Made by a program: the position numbers and the translations under genes. The notes beneath the pieces are model-generated. The model ran no database searches, was not told where the DNA came from, and saw only the letters and a program-made list of their open reading frames with translations. From positions 40,050,001-40,114,000 of the forward strand of contig NC_133167.1 of NCBI RefSeq assembly GCF_040802235.1: a stretch of DNA of 64,000 nt, given 5' to 3'. Positions 27,201 to 40,700 of this stretch are shown here, in pieces. Position 1 is the stretch's first letter; the number at the start of each line of letters is the position of its first letter. The DNA is from Manis javanica (taxonomy: Eukaryota > Chordata > Mammalia > Pholidota > Manidae).

Positions 27201-30200
27201 ACACCAAATGAGTTTATTATACTTGAGGGATTTAGATTAGAAAACTTCATTTAATTTGAAAAGGGTATATTTTCAATTAGATTACTGTCAGGTGTAACCT
27301 CAGGAGTCTTTTTCAACTCAGCCACTTCTATGTAATTAAGCAAATGAAAGTAATTACCTTTGGCATCACAATTTGCTGTCTCTTGGTCATTGTTGTCTGA
27401 TATTTTGTCTCTTGACACTTTAATAAGGTAGAGATGCCTCTCTCCAGATTTGGAACTGGATATCAAACAGACTTGGGCTCTATTCATTGCTACCTGCATT
27501 AAAGATGATAAACTTGAGATATTTTTTAGTCACACAATTTTTTAAAGAAAATCTATATGCCATAAGTTCCACAGGTATGCCTGAAAGCTTCTTTAATAAG
27601 GAATAAAAAGGCCAAATTACTGTGTATTTAAATACCTAAAAGAAAATGAAGAGACTGCTTTTTTCTTACCAAAGAAATTCGGGTCACACTACTTACCTTA
27701 GCAGAGAAGAAGAAGGCAAATTCACTTTAACTTTATAACACATGCACACACACACAACAACTTACCTGAAAAAAGCTAGACTTAAAAAGGATGTCATATC
27801 TGGAAAACATTTCTGCAAGGTGAACAATTTTGGCACATAGTAGTGTCTACAGGGCTAATGACTGATAAAATCATGGCTCTCACTTTTCTAAATACGTACT
27901 AGCATAGATTTTATTTCAGTTAATCTACAGTCAAGTTTACATTTTCATTAGAACTTTCAATTACATACCATAAATCTTTAAGTCTTTTGTCTATATCTGA
28001 CTTTCACTTTAAAAAGTTTATTTAGTAGAATAAAATGGTTATAAAATAGCTATAATCTATATTTAAACAAATTCTAAACATTTAAAAAGCCAATAATGTT
28101 AATATAAAGAAAGATCATTACCCACCTTTAAAAGCATGGCCAACATGGTAAGTAAGGTATCCACATAACCATACATTTTGCCTTGTGAAAACAACAGAGT
28201 AGAACGATGAAGCAGTAACTTGAGTTCCTAAATAAATAAGCACATGACAATGAGTGTGACAAGATGCCTTTGCTGCAGGTTGTTTTGTTTGCATAGAGAA
28301 GTTCTGTCTTAGAAATCAAACCTTAAGGATATTTGTTTTATGATCTTTCACAAGAATTAAGACCCGATATTCTAGAAACTGTAATTTACAATGTCTAATA
28401 AGTGACTAAAATGATTCAAAACCATTTTCAAAACCATTTAATAAACTAAAACAAAACTTTTGGATACAACATGTCCTGAGAAGAAAGTTCTAAAATGCAG
28501 CCCACCAATGAAAACTTCTTTCTGTTACATGGCCTACCTGCTGTGCAGCATTTGCATCTTGTGCTAACGTGTCTGGATCATACATTGGTTCCAGAGCCTC
28601 CAGGGCTTTCTCAGGGCGGCCCAGCTGCTGCTGAAGTGTGGAAAGTGAAATTCTTGCATCCAAATGGAGGGGGGCCAGATCAACCACTTTCTCATAGCTT
28701 TCGGCAGCTCGCTCCATATAGCCTAAGGCCTTTAAACATTCTAAAATGTGTTAAAGCATAAATATGAACTACAGATTTGGAAGCAGGCCAAAAAATCATT
28801 TCTCCATTTTTAAAGAAATACAGTATAGCAATATAAAAAAGTTATAACAAGAACTAAATATATGCATATTTCTAGTACCTCAAAACAACTATCCCTTCTA
28901 ATCTCCACTGATTAATCAATCTATTGATTTCTCTAAACCCAAACTGCTTACAAGGATTAATCAGTATACACGTACAATTTGGGGTTCTGCTTTATTCACC
29001 TGGCATTATACTTTCAACATTTTCCCATGTCTTCATCGGCCTTTTGAATGGTTATAATATTCAATCAAATTGATTATTTACTGAACCATATTACTTGACA
29101 TTTAAGTTATTTCTAAACTTTTACTCTAATAAATAACACCACAGTAAACATCTTCAGGTTTAAAAATTGGCAGACCAGTTTAACCCTCAGATGTGTTTTG
29201 TTAGGCCATAGCGCTATAAAAAACACTGAGTTGTCTACATTTTTAAAAATCAGCATGTTTATGAAATCTGAGTTTCTGGATTCTTTTGAAAACTCTGGGG
29301 TTGGTGCAGTGGGTGCCCCATTCCCACACGGCACATCAGCCTAACGTGAGGAACAGCAGTATCCTTTAGACGGGGTTCCCCAGCTCCCTGCCCTAGAGCC
29401 TTCCCACTCGTGCATTTTACTCATTTTTGTTACCTGCCAGGCTCCAGAGTTTTGTGATCACCAATATAAACTACCACCTCTCACCTCACTCAATGATTTT
29501 CTCAGGACAAGTTCTCAGAAGCAAAGTTACTGGGCCCTATTCCTCAAATCTTATGCCAATCAATTATTAAATCCTATCCTTAGAACTTGAAAACGAATTC
29601 CTGTCAGCATTTCTTCTTCTCACCCTGATGGCCACAACAGTAACTGAAGCCCTTTCACCTCTTTCCTTTTTCACCATGATTATCTCCTAAAATGGGACTT
29701 CTGCTTTCTTGAACTTTAAATTTTTCAGACTTCTACTAAATTATCTTTCAGTTAAACTTTGATAATAAAGCAAGACTACTAAATATGGATGGATCATCAT
29801 GACTACATTTTTCATTTTTCACTTTTAAAGATATTTTGTTATTATGCCACAGGCATTAATTCCTTTAATTATCTCTCTAATGTACCAATCCCAAATTTAT
29901 GATTTTTAGATGACTCTGAAGTTTTAACCTTCCAATCACTGCAAAGCTACACAAGCTCACAATGGAAACATCACTTACCAGAATCATAATCATAATTAAG
30001 GAGGATGTGTCAAGTATCTACTATTAGCAACAGGAGCAGTTTCAATTATCACAGACTTAGGAAGGTGATAAAAACTCAACTCCCTGCTCATGTCTTAAAA
30101 TTCAAATACACAAATAATAAAACTTTTAATGATGGTGTTACATTTGCATTCATATTCACCCACCTAAACAGAAGTGTCATTTTAATCATTAAGTGCTCTT

Positions 30201-33200
30201 TGCTATTTCATATCTGTGATATGTTTCAAAATACCCTAAAATGTCAACCAATGCTTTTCTAGTTATAGAACTTTTTGCCATGATGTAACATTTTAAGAAC
30301 AATAAGAACTTTCTGCCATAATGCAGTATTTTAAACAAAGACTGTTCAAATTTCAATGTATCTTTTATGTTAATGCTATATGAAATCCTATTAGAATATT
30401 TTTGGCTTTCATACATTTCATTAAAAAATTCGGTTCTTTTTCTTAAGCTATATTTCTATTCTAAATGATTTATTGCAGATTAATGTGGATTTCCAATAAA
30501 ATGGTACATAAAACCCAATCCTGAGCATATTTTCAGCTCAAAGAACATTGAGAATCCATCAAATTTTTCCCCAAAATGACATATTAAATATAAACCTGTA
30601 AAACTCTTCAAATATCAGATTGCACTCCAAGTCTGACAATCTATTACTAGGAACCAAACCCTTTAGTTAACACAGGTAAAAGACAGGTATTTAAGGTATT
30701 TTTAACAGGGACATGTTAATGCCTCTACTTCAGTTGGTACCATTAAGTGAATCATTCCTCCAAACCACTAGTGAGGCGGGCATCACTCGGTGGCATGACA
30801 AGTGAAAACACTGACTTTCAAAAAACTGCTCTGCAATCAGAAATACTTTCACTAAGACATTAATATTCTCTAACAATCACTGCATCTTTGGAAAGTAAGT
30901 TCTTGCCTGCTTATGTTATTAAAACTTCTTCCTCCCACAAAAAGGTATTACCTGCATGCCGAAGCCAAACTACTGCAAGGTTGTATCTTTCAGAGCAAAC
31001 CAATGCACTAAGGAGAGGAAGTGCAGAATTATATTCACCAACATCCAGAAAAGCCTCAGCAACATCTAGATAGAGGTCTCCCATATCTTCAGGATTCTGT
31101 TCCACTAGTGCTGTCAGGAGAGGCTAGGATGCAAAACAAAAGCCTGAAGTCAAACATTCATTACAACTATGCACAGCTATATATATTTTTCTTTTTAACT
31201 TAAATATTGGTCATCTGAGGCAAGCATAAAAGGAGCAAAGCTTAATAAAAATAGCTTTAAACTGTCACTTTTTTCTACTCATTTCTGTATCTTTATTAAA
31301 AAGAACTCATACTGCTATCATCCACTCATTCAACTTTTGAAAGCCGGTTAGAAGGCAGGTATAGCAGCAGCTAAGGCCACTGATTTGTTGGGCTCCTCCT
31401 CTAGCAGGTCAAACATACCCAGGCTCCAGGGCCTCTGTGCTTGCCCATGTTTCAGGGAAGCTGTTCTTTCCTGTATCTACACGGCTTACTTCCTCACTTC
31501 CTTTATGTCATTATTTAAATGTCACATTCTCAAGGAGGCCTTTCTTGACCCAACTTATTTAAAATTGCCAACTCCTCCCATCCCCAATGTTTTCTATTCT
31601 TTTCCCCTGTTTGATTTTTCTCAGAGCACTTATCACCAACTAACAGCCTATATTTAATGTATTTATTTTATTTATTACCTATTAATCCCACTAGAACAAA
31701 AGAATAATTAGAGCAGGGATTTCTCTATTTATTCAATACCTCCTCCTAAGGTCTGCAAAGTGAATGCTCAATACATTTTTTATTCAATGAAATACTTAGC
31801 AAAAAGTCAGCAAAAGAGAATAGCTGTAACAAATTACCAATTGTTTAAAAGGCCTAATCATATATTCTTATTTTTCTCATTTTGAAAGAAAAACAAATTA
31901 CTATAATTAAAAGTTCCAAAACACTTTTATTCACACAAAAATAATTTGATGCTTATGGCGACTTCCTGATTATTAAGAAATGTGAAGTCAGGGTCAATTT
32001 ATAATTTCTTGTCATCTACAAAAAATAACGTGGATTTGATCTGAATGTTACTTACATTAAGTGGTTCGAGGATATTGAGATGTACAAGGCAGACCATCAG
32101 CTTCACTGTGATGTCTATTGGTATGCCATCAGGGATAGTGCAGGTGACATTCTCATTAGCTATGGGTTAGACAGATAAAAGGCAGTTCCCACGTGTGAGA
32201 GCTTAGAATGTGGGGCAAATGAAGCAAACTACCTTCTATGTGAGAGCACATTTACTTCATTCAAAGCAAGTGATTCTATAATCAATTCAAAGTTTGGCCA
32301 ACTCTGCTACTAGATTCTTATCCCTCCTTCAGTCTGTCCTTTGGTAGCAATTACCCTTCCTAATCCTTTCTGAATATCTTATGCACTTACCCGAAACCTA
32401 CATGAACTCCCACACCTCTTATCAAAACTACAGAGAACTAAAAAGCCAAAAATGACAAATAAGGATATCTGAGCTCTCTTTTTCCCTTCTTGAATTCAAA
32501 AGCATCTTTTTCGTCTTCACTACAAAGAGGATGAGAAAGGGATAAAACAATACTGTGTTGTCTTCTAAAACAATTACAGCAAAACAATTTTTAAAGCACT
32601 GGGAAGTTAATCAAAGGGATTTTTATCTGCATTTAAAGTATTTTATATTTTGAAAAGTCTAATAAATTCCAAATAAGCTTCCATATCAGAAAAAGCTGAA
32701 GCATAGAGGGTTATCAGAGATTCATCTGAAATGGTAGAATAAATTTTAAATTATGTTAAAATGAAGTAAGTTTGATCTGTTTTCTAGAACTTGTCATATA
32801 AATTATAGTACTGAATAAAATTACCAAGAATAAGATATGGACAAGCTTACTTAAGCGACTTTGTATCACTTACTCCAAAACAATACCTAGTACCAGAAAA
32901 CCAGCTTAAGAAACTTATTCTGCTCAATGAGAGTCCCAATACGTAAATTTACTCACACTAGAACGTAAGTTCCATGGGGATAAGGCCTAGTCTAAGTGAC
33001 TTAAGGCTATATCCATAGCATATTTCTTCTGTAGCCAGTAGCTATGGTATACCAATTAGAGATATAGTGTGTACAATGTGTAAATCAAAAGTTTGATTTC
33101 AGAAATAATCACAAAGTAAAACTCAACTTTATGTTGAAAATAAGACACATGCCTAAAATCATCTAAGTCAGGAAGGCTGAAAATAAAAGGACAAAGATAG

Positions 33201-36200
33201 AGCAGACAAATTCAAACAAAAAGAAACTGGAGGTCACACTCGCATTATCACACTAGGTAGAACTCAGGTCAAGAAGGCACTTTATAAATCCTACAGGGCA
33301 GTGCTACTCAAAGGGTATAGTCTGGGACCTGTGGCAATCCACAAACTATTACCAGTTTAATCAGATAGGTGTAAGAGATTGAGACCAAGTATTCAGGCAC
33401 TTTAATGCCAACTTGACAATGCTAAAAAATACAGTATATATTATTTACAGCCCTAACAGCTGAAATAATACTGTACTAACATTTAACAGCAGTTTCTTTT
33501 AAAAAGCTTATATTTTGTCACTGACACTTTATTCTCCTGAACTCTCATTAGGTCATTCACATTTACAAGAATCAAAAAATGTGAACCTCAATTAACCCAT
33601 CAATAAATGTTATTTTTTTAAATGCATATGAAAAACAATCATCTTTGCTCACTTTGGAAGTGTTTTAATCTCCTAGTCTTCTGGACATATCTTTTTCTTT
33701 GAAGTTATTTCACCAACTCTAAGATGCCACAGATTTCAGATGCACCATTATTTTATATACTAAGAAAGAAAAACACCACTAGTTCAACTATGACATGTCA
33801 TTGATTGAAGATGTTTCCTGAATTCAGGTATGCTAACTCATTAAAAAAGTAAAAAAAAGAGGGAAGAAGGAAGGATGGATCAATAAAATATAGAAAAATG
33901 TATTAAACAAAATGTATAAACTATATGTACAATTAAAACTTGAACACAGCTCTGTATTTCTTTCATATTTTCCAAAACAATGGAAAGAACAATTTTCAAC
34001 ATGAATATAATTTTTTTGAAGAAAGATCTTAAACAGAAATTATGGCTGCAAAATAACAACTTAACTGGAACTTGGCTCTAGGCTAGGCCATGTACAATAA
34101 AAGTATCAAAACTGGCAGAGCCCTTCAGATGCCCTCATTCATGCTGTGATAGCATTACAATTCCTATTCCTGACAGCATTACAATCCCTGCTCCTTACTC
34201 TAGTCACTCTACTATCTGAATCACTCGGAGAAAGCACCCTATCTGGTCCTGTCCATACCAAGCAGTGATCCCACACCCTGTGACCTCAGTCGGAAAGGCA
34301 CTTCCCCATGGGTGTCCGCTTAAAATATACTTCTAGAAACAGCCTCTGATCTTTTATATCACCCTCCTCTAGTTTCCCAAAATGCCAGTTTTACTATGGA
34401 AATTATCACACAGTTCCTTATTGTATACATTTCATTTGAACCCATATTCTCCTCACTTCCTTGAGGACAGAAAATGTCATACTCATCTGTATATTCCACA
34501 CACACCTACCGGAGGCACTTACAAGAAACTTTGACATAACTGGTCTTTTTATTTCCCAACAAGTTTTCACTTCAGTATTGATTTGTCCCTTATCATGGGC
34601 TTGATTCTCTACAAATTAGCATAAATGGATTTATGTAAATGGTTACTTCTTTCCATTAGGACACATCATGTAAATAAAAGGGTTCTGTTTTCAAATAATC
34701 ATGCCTTAACCCAAAGGATTATATGATGATGGAATCTTTAGGTCTTATGACAGGGTAGGGAGGCAGCTATTGTGAAGCAGGCAGGGCTCAGTACCAAGGG
34801 CCTCCCCTGCTTCCCCAGCACCACCAAAGCCTCATTGGGTCTAGGTGGAGGGTACAACACAGGAACCTCCTTGCATGACCAGGGATATCTACTCTGCTCA
34901 TAAAGAAGATCAATTTGTTGAACCTCACTTAGGGTCTTGCCTGTTAGTATTTTCATACAACAGGTTAATGGGCAAGCAAAAAGCTGGGATGGGGGAATGA
35001 GCTGAAACACTGCAAGCTACACTTCAGGTGTGACTTTCTAACCAGCTGCCTAATTATACATTTAAGTGTTCAAACAATGTAGGATAATATTGATTTCTAC
35101 TTTTTATGTGAATGTTTAACTTCAAAGTAGAATTTTTTTCAATGACAGCATTTTAAGACCATTTTGAAAAGTAAATTGCTTTACATTTAAAGGTTTCTGA
35201 TAAGCTCTTCACTAATCCATTCCTTTTGCACATATCACTAAGAGAGCCTGGGTCAGTGAGAAATACTGCATTCAAATGGATGTACTGAGAAATTGAGGAC
35301 TGAAAACAAATTTTTAAAAATTACTTTCCTATGAGAAAATGTAATAATCATGGAAAATGTAATGAAATCTTTGTGAGGAAAAAACGCTTCTTGGGAAAAT
35401 GTTATAAGAACATTATAGATTTCCAAATGCCACATTATGAACAAGAGAGGATTACATACACTTCAATATGCAGAATATGGCAGAAAATGCAGACATAATC
35501 ATACTACAACCTTTACTCTCTTCTGGAGCGCCTTCTTCTGTAGTTTTCTTTTCCAGCACAATTCCAGAAAAATCGTAATTACCTAAAAGAAGGGGAAAAA
35601 GGAAATGACACAATAGGTATGTTTAAAAAACCCTTTTCACAGTGCAAAAATTTGTACAGTTAATCCAAATAATCATTATAACATATAAAACAGATAAGTG
35701 GACAATAAAAAGCAACAGTACATCTCTCTACAATAAGGAACCGCTGTGATACGGTTAACATTTTTATATCATATCTTATATCACATTAATGCTTAAGTAT
35801 ATAATTCCTGTGCACCAAACCAACCTACTTTTCCCAACAGCTTAGGAACTGAATCATAGCAATTAGTCCGGCTGCCAAGTCCTGCTACCCTGAAATACAG
35901 ATACATCTGGCACTGCGATAATGGCAAAAGCCTTTACCATATGATAACTACACTTTATACTGCATATGGAATTACTATAGAATCTAGAAATCTGTTTCCA
36001 TACAGACTTCAATATATAATTTAGTGTACAAGTTATTTAACATATATAACTAAAATAAAGAATAGTCAATTTGTAGGAATTTCTAGAATACAGAAACATA
36101 TCAAAATCTAGTGAAGAAACTCATTACGTGTTCCTACCTCCAAAGCTCTGTCATATTGTTTGTTAGAAATGTATAGTTCAGCTGCTATGTTAACATCCTC

Positions 36201-37695
36201 CATGGAGACAAGGGCCTGGTGTTTTGAGAAAGCTTCTTCAATTATGTTAATAGCTGAAGTAACATCATTGGCTTCATAGTAACTCCTAAAAAAATAAATG
36301 GCAAAACGGATGAGTACTTACTTCAGATTACAGAATTACACTATAAAACTCATTCCTTGCTAGGCCCTTTATTAACTATGAATTTCATTTTCTTAAACTT
36401 TGAGAAGAGAAAAAACTCTTCTTTAAAATCATCATCACGGTTAATCTAGAGAAAGCCGTGCTATGTCAGTGTAACGTCTCAGTGTCAAGCGTCTCACTCT
36501 CCAGAAGCTGCCTCCTATCATCCCACCTGAGGCCTCTGTAACCCAACACGGACAACTCTGCTATCTCACTGGGCTCGACAGAGCACTGATCCTGCCACCT
36601 TTTCACTCACTGTCTCTGTGCCCTTCCTGTCCTCACGTGCCTCCTCCTCCAGGGTCCAACACTGTAATTCCTCCCTTGCACATCTCAGTTCTCTTGCCCT
36701 TCTCTCCCTTTATTAATCTGATAAACCCCCAACCAAGTTAATAAAAATATGCCTACTCTCTAACACCACCTGTCAAGCTGACCATGCTGACTGGACTCAC
36801 TAGCCTCAAGTGCACCCATCATGCTGACCAGAAATCTTACTAGGTGTTTAGTCCAGTACTCTTCAAACTTGAATGTGCATACAGAGTAACTAAGATCTTG
36901 TAAAAAAAAAAAAAAAAAAAAAGCATATTCTGATCCAGTAGAGCTGGGGCAGGGCCAAGATTTTCTACATTTGTGACCCATTCTCAGGTGATCAAATGCT
37001 GCCCGTCTGTGGGGTAGCAGGGAACCAAGGACCTGGACGACTATTTCACATCTTCCCCTCTCCCGTCAAACCTCTAATACTCTCCCATCCTTACTCTCTA
37101 TGATGACCGTACTTCTTATTTTACAAAGAGAATCAAATTGACACATCCCACATACTCCCAGCACATCTTCCAATTTATGCACACCCATGGCTCTATCCTC
37201 TGCTTTCTCCACTTATAAGATCAATTAGATCCCATTCCCTACAACCTGACTCAAGGATATCACCCAAGCAATTGTCCCTTCTTTCATATATCTTCAAAGA
37301 GTCTCTCAATTGTGGATTATCCCATCTCAATACAAGTATGTTACAATTTTCCCCAACTTAAAAAAGATCTCTCACCCCAGTAGCCCATTCCAATCACCTC
37401 CCATTCTTATGCACCCCTAACAAGTTTCTCCAAAGAGCACCTATCTCCCAAAACCCTCCCCCCATCTCCAATGTCAACAGTCAGTCCTCATTTTACATGA
37501 CCTCTCTGGAGTACTCCACACACATGATCATTCCTCCTCCCTCAAGTGCTTGCTTAAGTAAATTTCTAGACTACCATGTTCTTAGTTTCCCCCTACTTTA
37601 CTGTCCATTTCCTTTCAGTCTCCCTGTTTCCTCCTTATCTTACTGACTTCTAAACACAGGAATGCCTCAGTGTTTAGTCCTCAGAACTCTCCCCT

Positions 37696-37726
<31 letters not shown>

Positions 37727-40700
37727 TCACCTCCTATCACAAAATCCTCAGAGTCTAGCCTTCAGAATGTATCTAGAATCTGATTACTTCTTACCTCCTC
37801 CTGCTGCCTTTGTCCTGGTCCAAGCTACCATTATCTTGTCAATGAATTATTGCAATAATTTCCTAACTGGTCTCCCTGCTTCTGCCCTTACCACTTCTTG
37901 ATCTATTCTCAAAAGAGCAGCCAGAACTGATGCATTTAAAATTAAAGTCAAACCATGTCAGTCTCATACTCAAAACCTTCCAATTGCTTCCAAACATACT
38001 CAGAGTAAAAGCCAAGTCCTCACAATGCCCACAATTGCCAAGTGATCTTTTCCTGACACCTCTGACCTTACCTCCTGCTATACTCCCCTTAAGCCCTCAG
38101 CTTCCATGTTGTTCCCTAGGCATACCTCTGCACGCCATTTCCTTTGCCTCTGATACCCTTCCCTAAATATCTGTTCCCATACCTCTTTCAGTTTACTTTC
38201 AGGTCTGTATGACCACTACATAAGGAATTAAGTTCTTCTCTAATCACCCTACTTAAAATAACACACTCCTGTCCTTCAACTTCCTGTCCTCCTTGCCAGC
38301 TTCATTTTTCTTCATATCCCTTATCAATAGGTGACATACCATATCTTTAGCTGTTTCGTGTATTGCCTGTGTCCCCTAACTACAATGTAAGTTCCACAAG
38401 GGAAGGGAATATTAAAACTCACTCAATAATGATCTCCTAGTGTCCTGTACAGTGTCTAGCACATCACTTACATACAATAAATACTTCTGGAGGGAAAGTA
38501 GGGACCAAGTAAAAGCCTAATCAATCAGAAATTACAGTAACAGAATTCCACATAGAAAAGATTTCTATGGCAGTGGCAGAACTGCTCATCACCACCCTTT
38601 CTTAACAAAAGTGTTATAAATAAAGTGGAAAACAAAATTACTACATAGACAATCTAATAGTTTATTAAGTAACTATTAATAAATTAACTGGACTAACTAC
38701 TAGGACAGCTACAGATATGACAGCAGATAACCTGGGAAGATCCTCAATGCTCATTATATATATACATCAGGAATCAAATTAGGGTTGCTTTACCTTAACA
38801 AACTTCCTAAAAAAGCTTCTAGTACTCCTATATAAACCCATCCTGGGGAGGATATGGGGTGATTTCACAGCTAACCATCTTCACAGCAATGGCCATAGGA
38901 TTAAAAGGGTTCACCCCTAAGACACCCAGATAGGGATGGTTGCTCCTAGGCTGAAATACTCTATGTAACAAATATCCCTATAATAGACAGCATACCACAA
39001 GGCATCACTTAGCCAAAATATTTTCTGCTATAATTGATGTACAGCATATCAGAGGAATAAATGCAATAGATGCAGTATTTTAGATGCATGTGTCAACCAT
39101 AAAGAAAATTTTTTATCTTAAAAATGTTATTCTAGTACTGGCTCAAAATAAAATGATTACATAAGATTCAGATTACAAGCATTTCCTTAGCACATCACTA
39201 ATAAATAATTCAAAATGTTACTGCAAATACACATAACTGAGTACATAAATGCACAAACATCAACTAAGTTATGAAAACCTGAGAACCTAGTCATCCTTTC
39301 AGAATATGCCCCATTTTTAATCTTCTGAGCACTTGGAAGGTAATCATGTATACAAATTATTCCAAGCACTAACACAGTTAACTTGGAAATGGGAAAGTAC
39401 TGAAGAAGAAAAAACAAACAAACAAACAAACAGAAAAGAACTGGGGAAAAAAGAAAACAAAAACCCAAAATACAGGAAGTAAAACGTATTTTTGACTTCT
39501 TAAAATGTATATTCTAGTTCGAATATATGCGTTCAATTCTAACATGATTAACAAGGTTTCACTCCAAACTTACTTTGCCGTATCTCTAGCCAACTGCATG
39601 AAGCGTTCTCCATCAGATGGAGACAATAGGTTTAAAATACGCCTATAACCATCCATTGCCATTTTATGATCTCCCATCTGTTCATAGAGGCTTGACCGCT
39701 CCCACAAATAACGGACATTAGTAGGTTCATATTTAAGAGCTAAAGAGAAAAAATGGAATATAAATTATGATTTTTCACAACAAGGGGTTCATGGTACCTG
39801 GGTGTGACCCATCCTTTTTTCTGAAAATTTAATAAACACTCTAAACCAATTCTCCAACGGTTATTCTGGAGGACACCTACCTTCACAGGAACTCCCAGCT
39901 AGGTTTGATCCAAGACCAGAAAGAATCTGAATCTCCATATTAATCTTCATTGGTCACTCTTAGTGTAATGTTAACCCTCAAGAAATAGCCCTAGAACTAA
40001 CACTGACCTCAGTGGGAAACAGAAGTTAATGCTCTACCAACTTTTGTCCTATAGTAACTCACAATATAAAGTTGCTAATAAACATGAAAGCAGAGGAACC
40101 CCAAATACTTATCTCCAGTAGAACAGAATATAAAGAATAAATATATTTCATCTAACATCACCCCAGAGTAGCAAGTGAAGTTATCAAAAAACTTATTATG
40201 TAACATTTTATCAAACAGAATGAGAAAAACATTCTAATTACCTTTTGTGTAGCAAAAAATAGCCTGCTTAATATTATCTTGTTCCAGAGACATTTCTGCC
40301 AATCTAACCCATTCTTCAGTATTACTGGGATTTAAATGTGCAGCAATTAACTCAAACTGCAAGGATTTCTCCATGTCGCCTTGGTCCTCATATATCATGG
40401 CAAGAGTAGAAAACGGCTCATAAGCCAGAGGAGCTATAACAAATTCAAAAAACAAACTCTATTAGCTGAGGAAAGAGACTTGAGTAAATGTCACTCCTAT
40501 GGCTCAATAGTGATCCGTTTTTTAATACTTAAACTCTTAAATCGCTCTAGCAGAATCATACAAACTATTTAGTGGGATTGAGAATAAACATGAGAACGTA
40601 TTTACTTTACTCTCATACACTTCAAAATTTTTTAAGTATTATTTTCTCTAAGCAAAGTATAATTTCATGAAAAACCATACTCTCCACCATAACCCGCATG

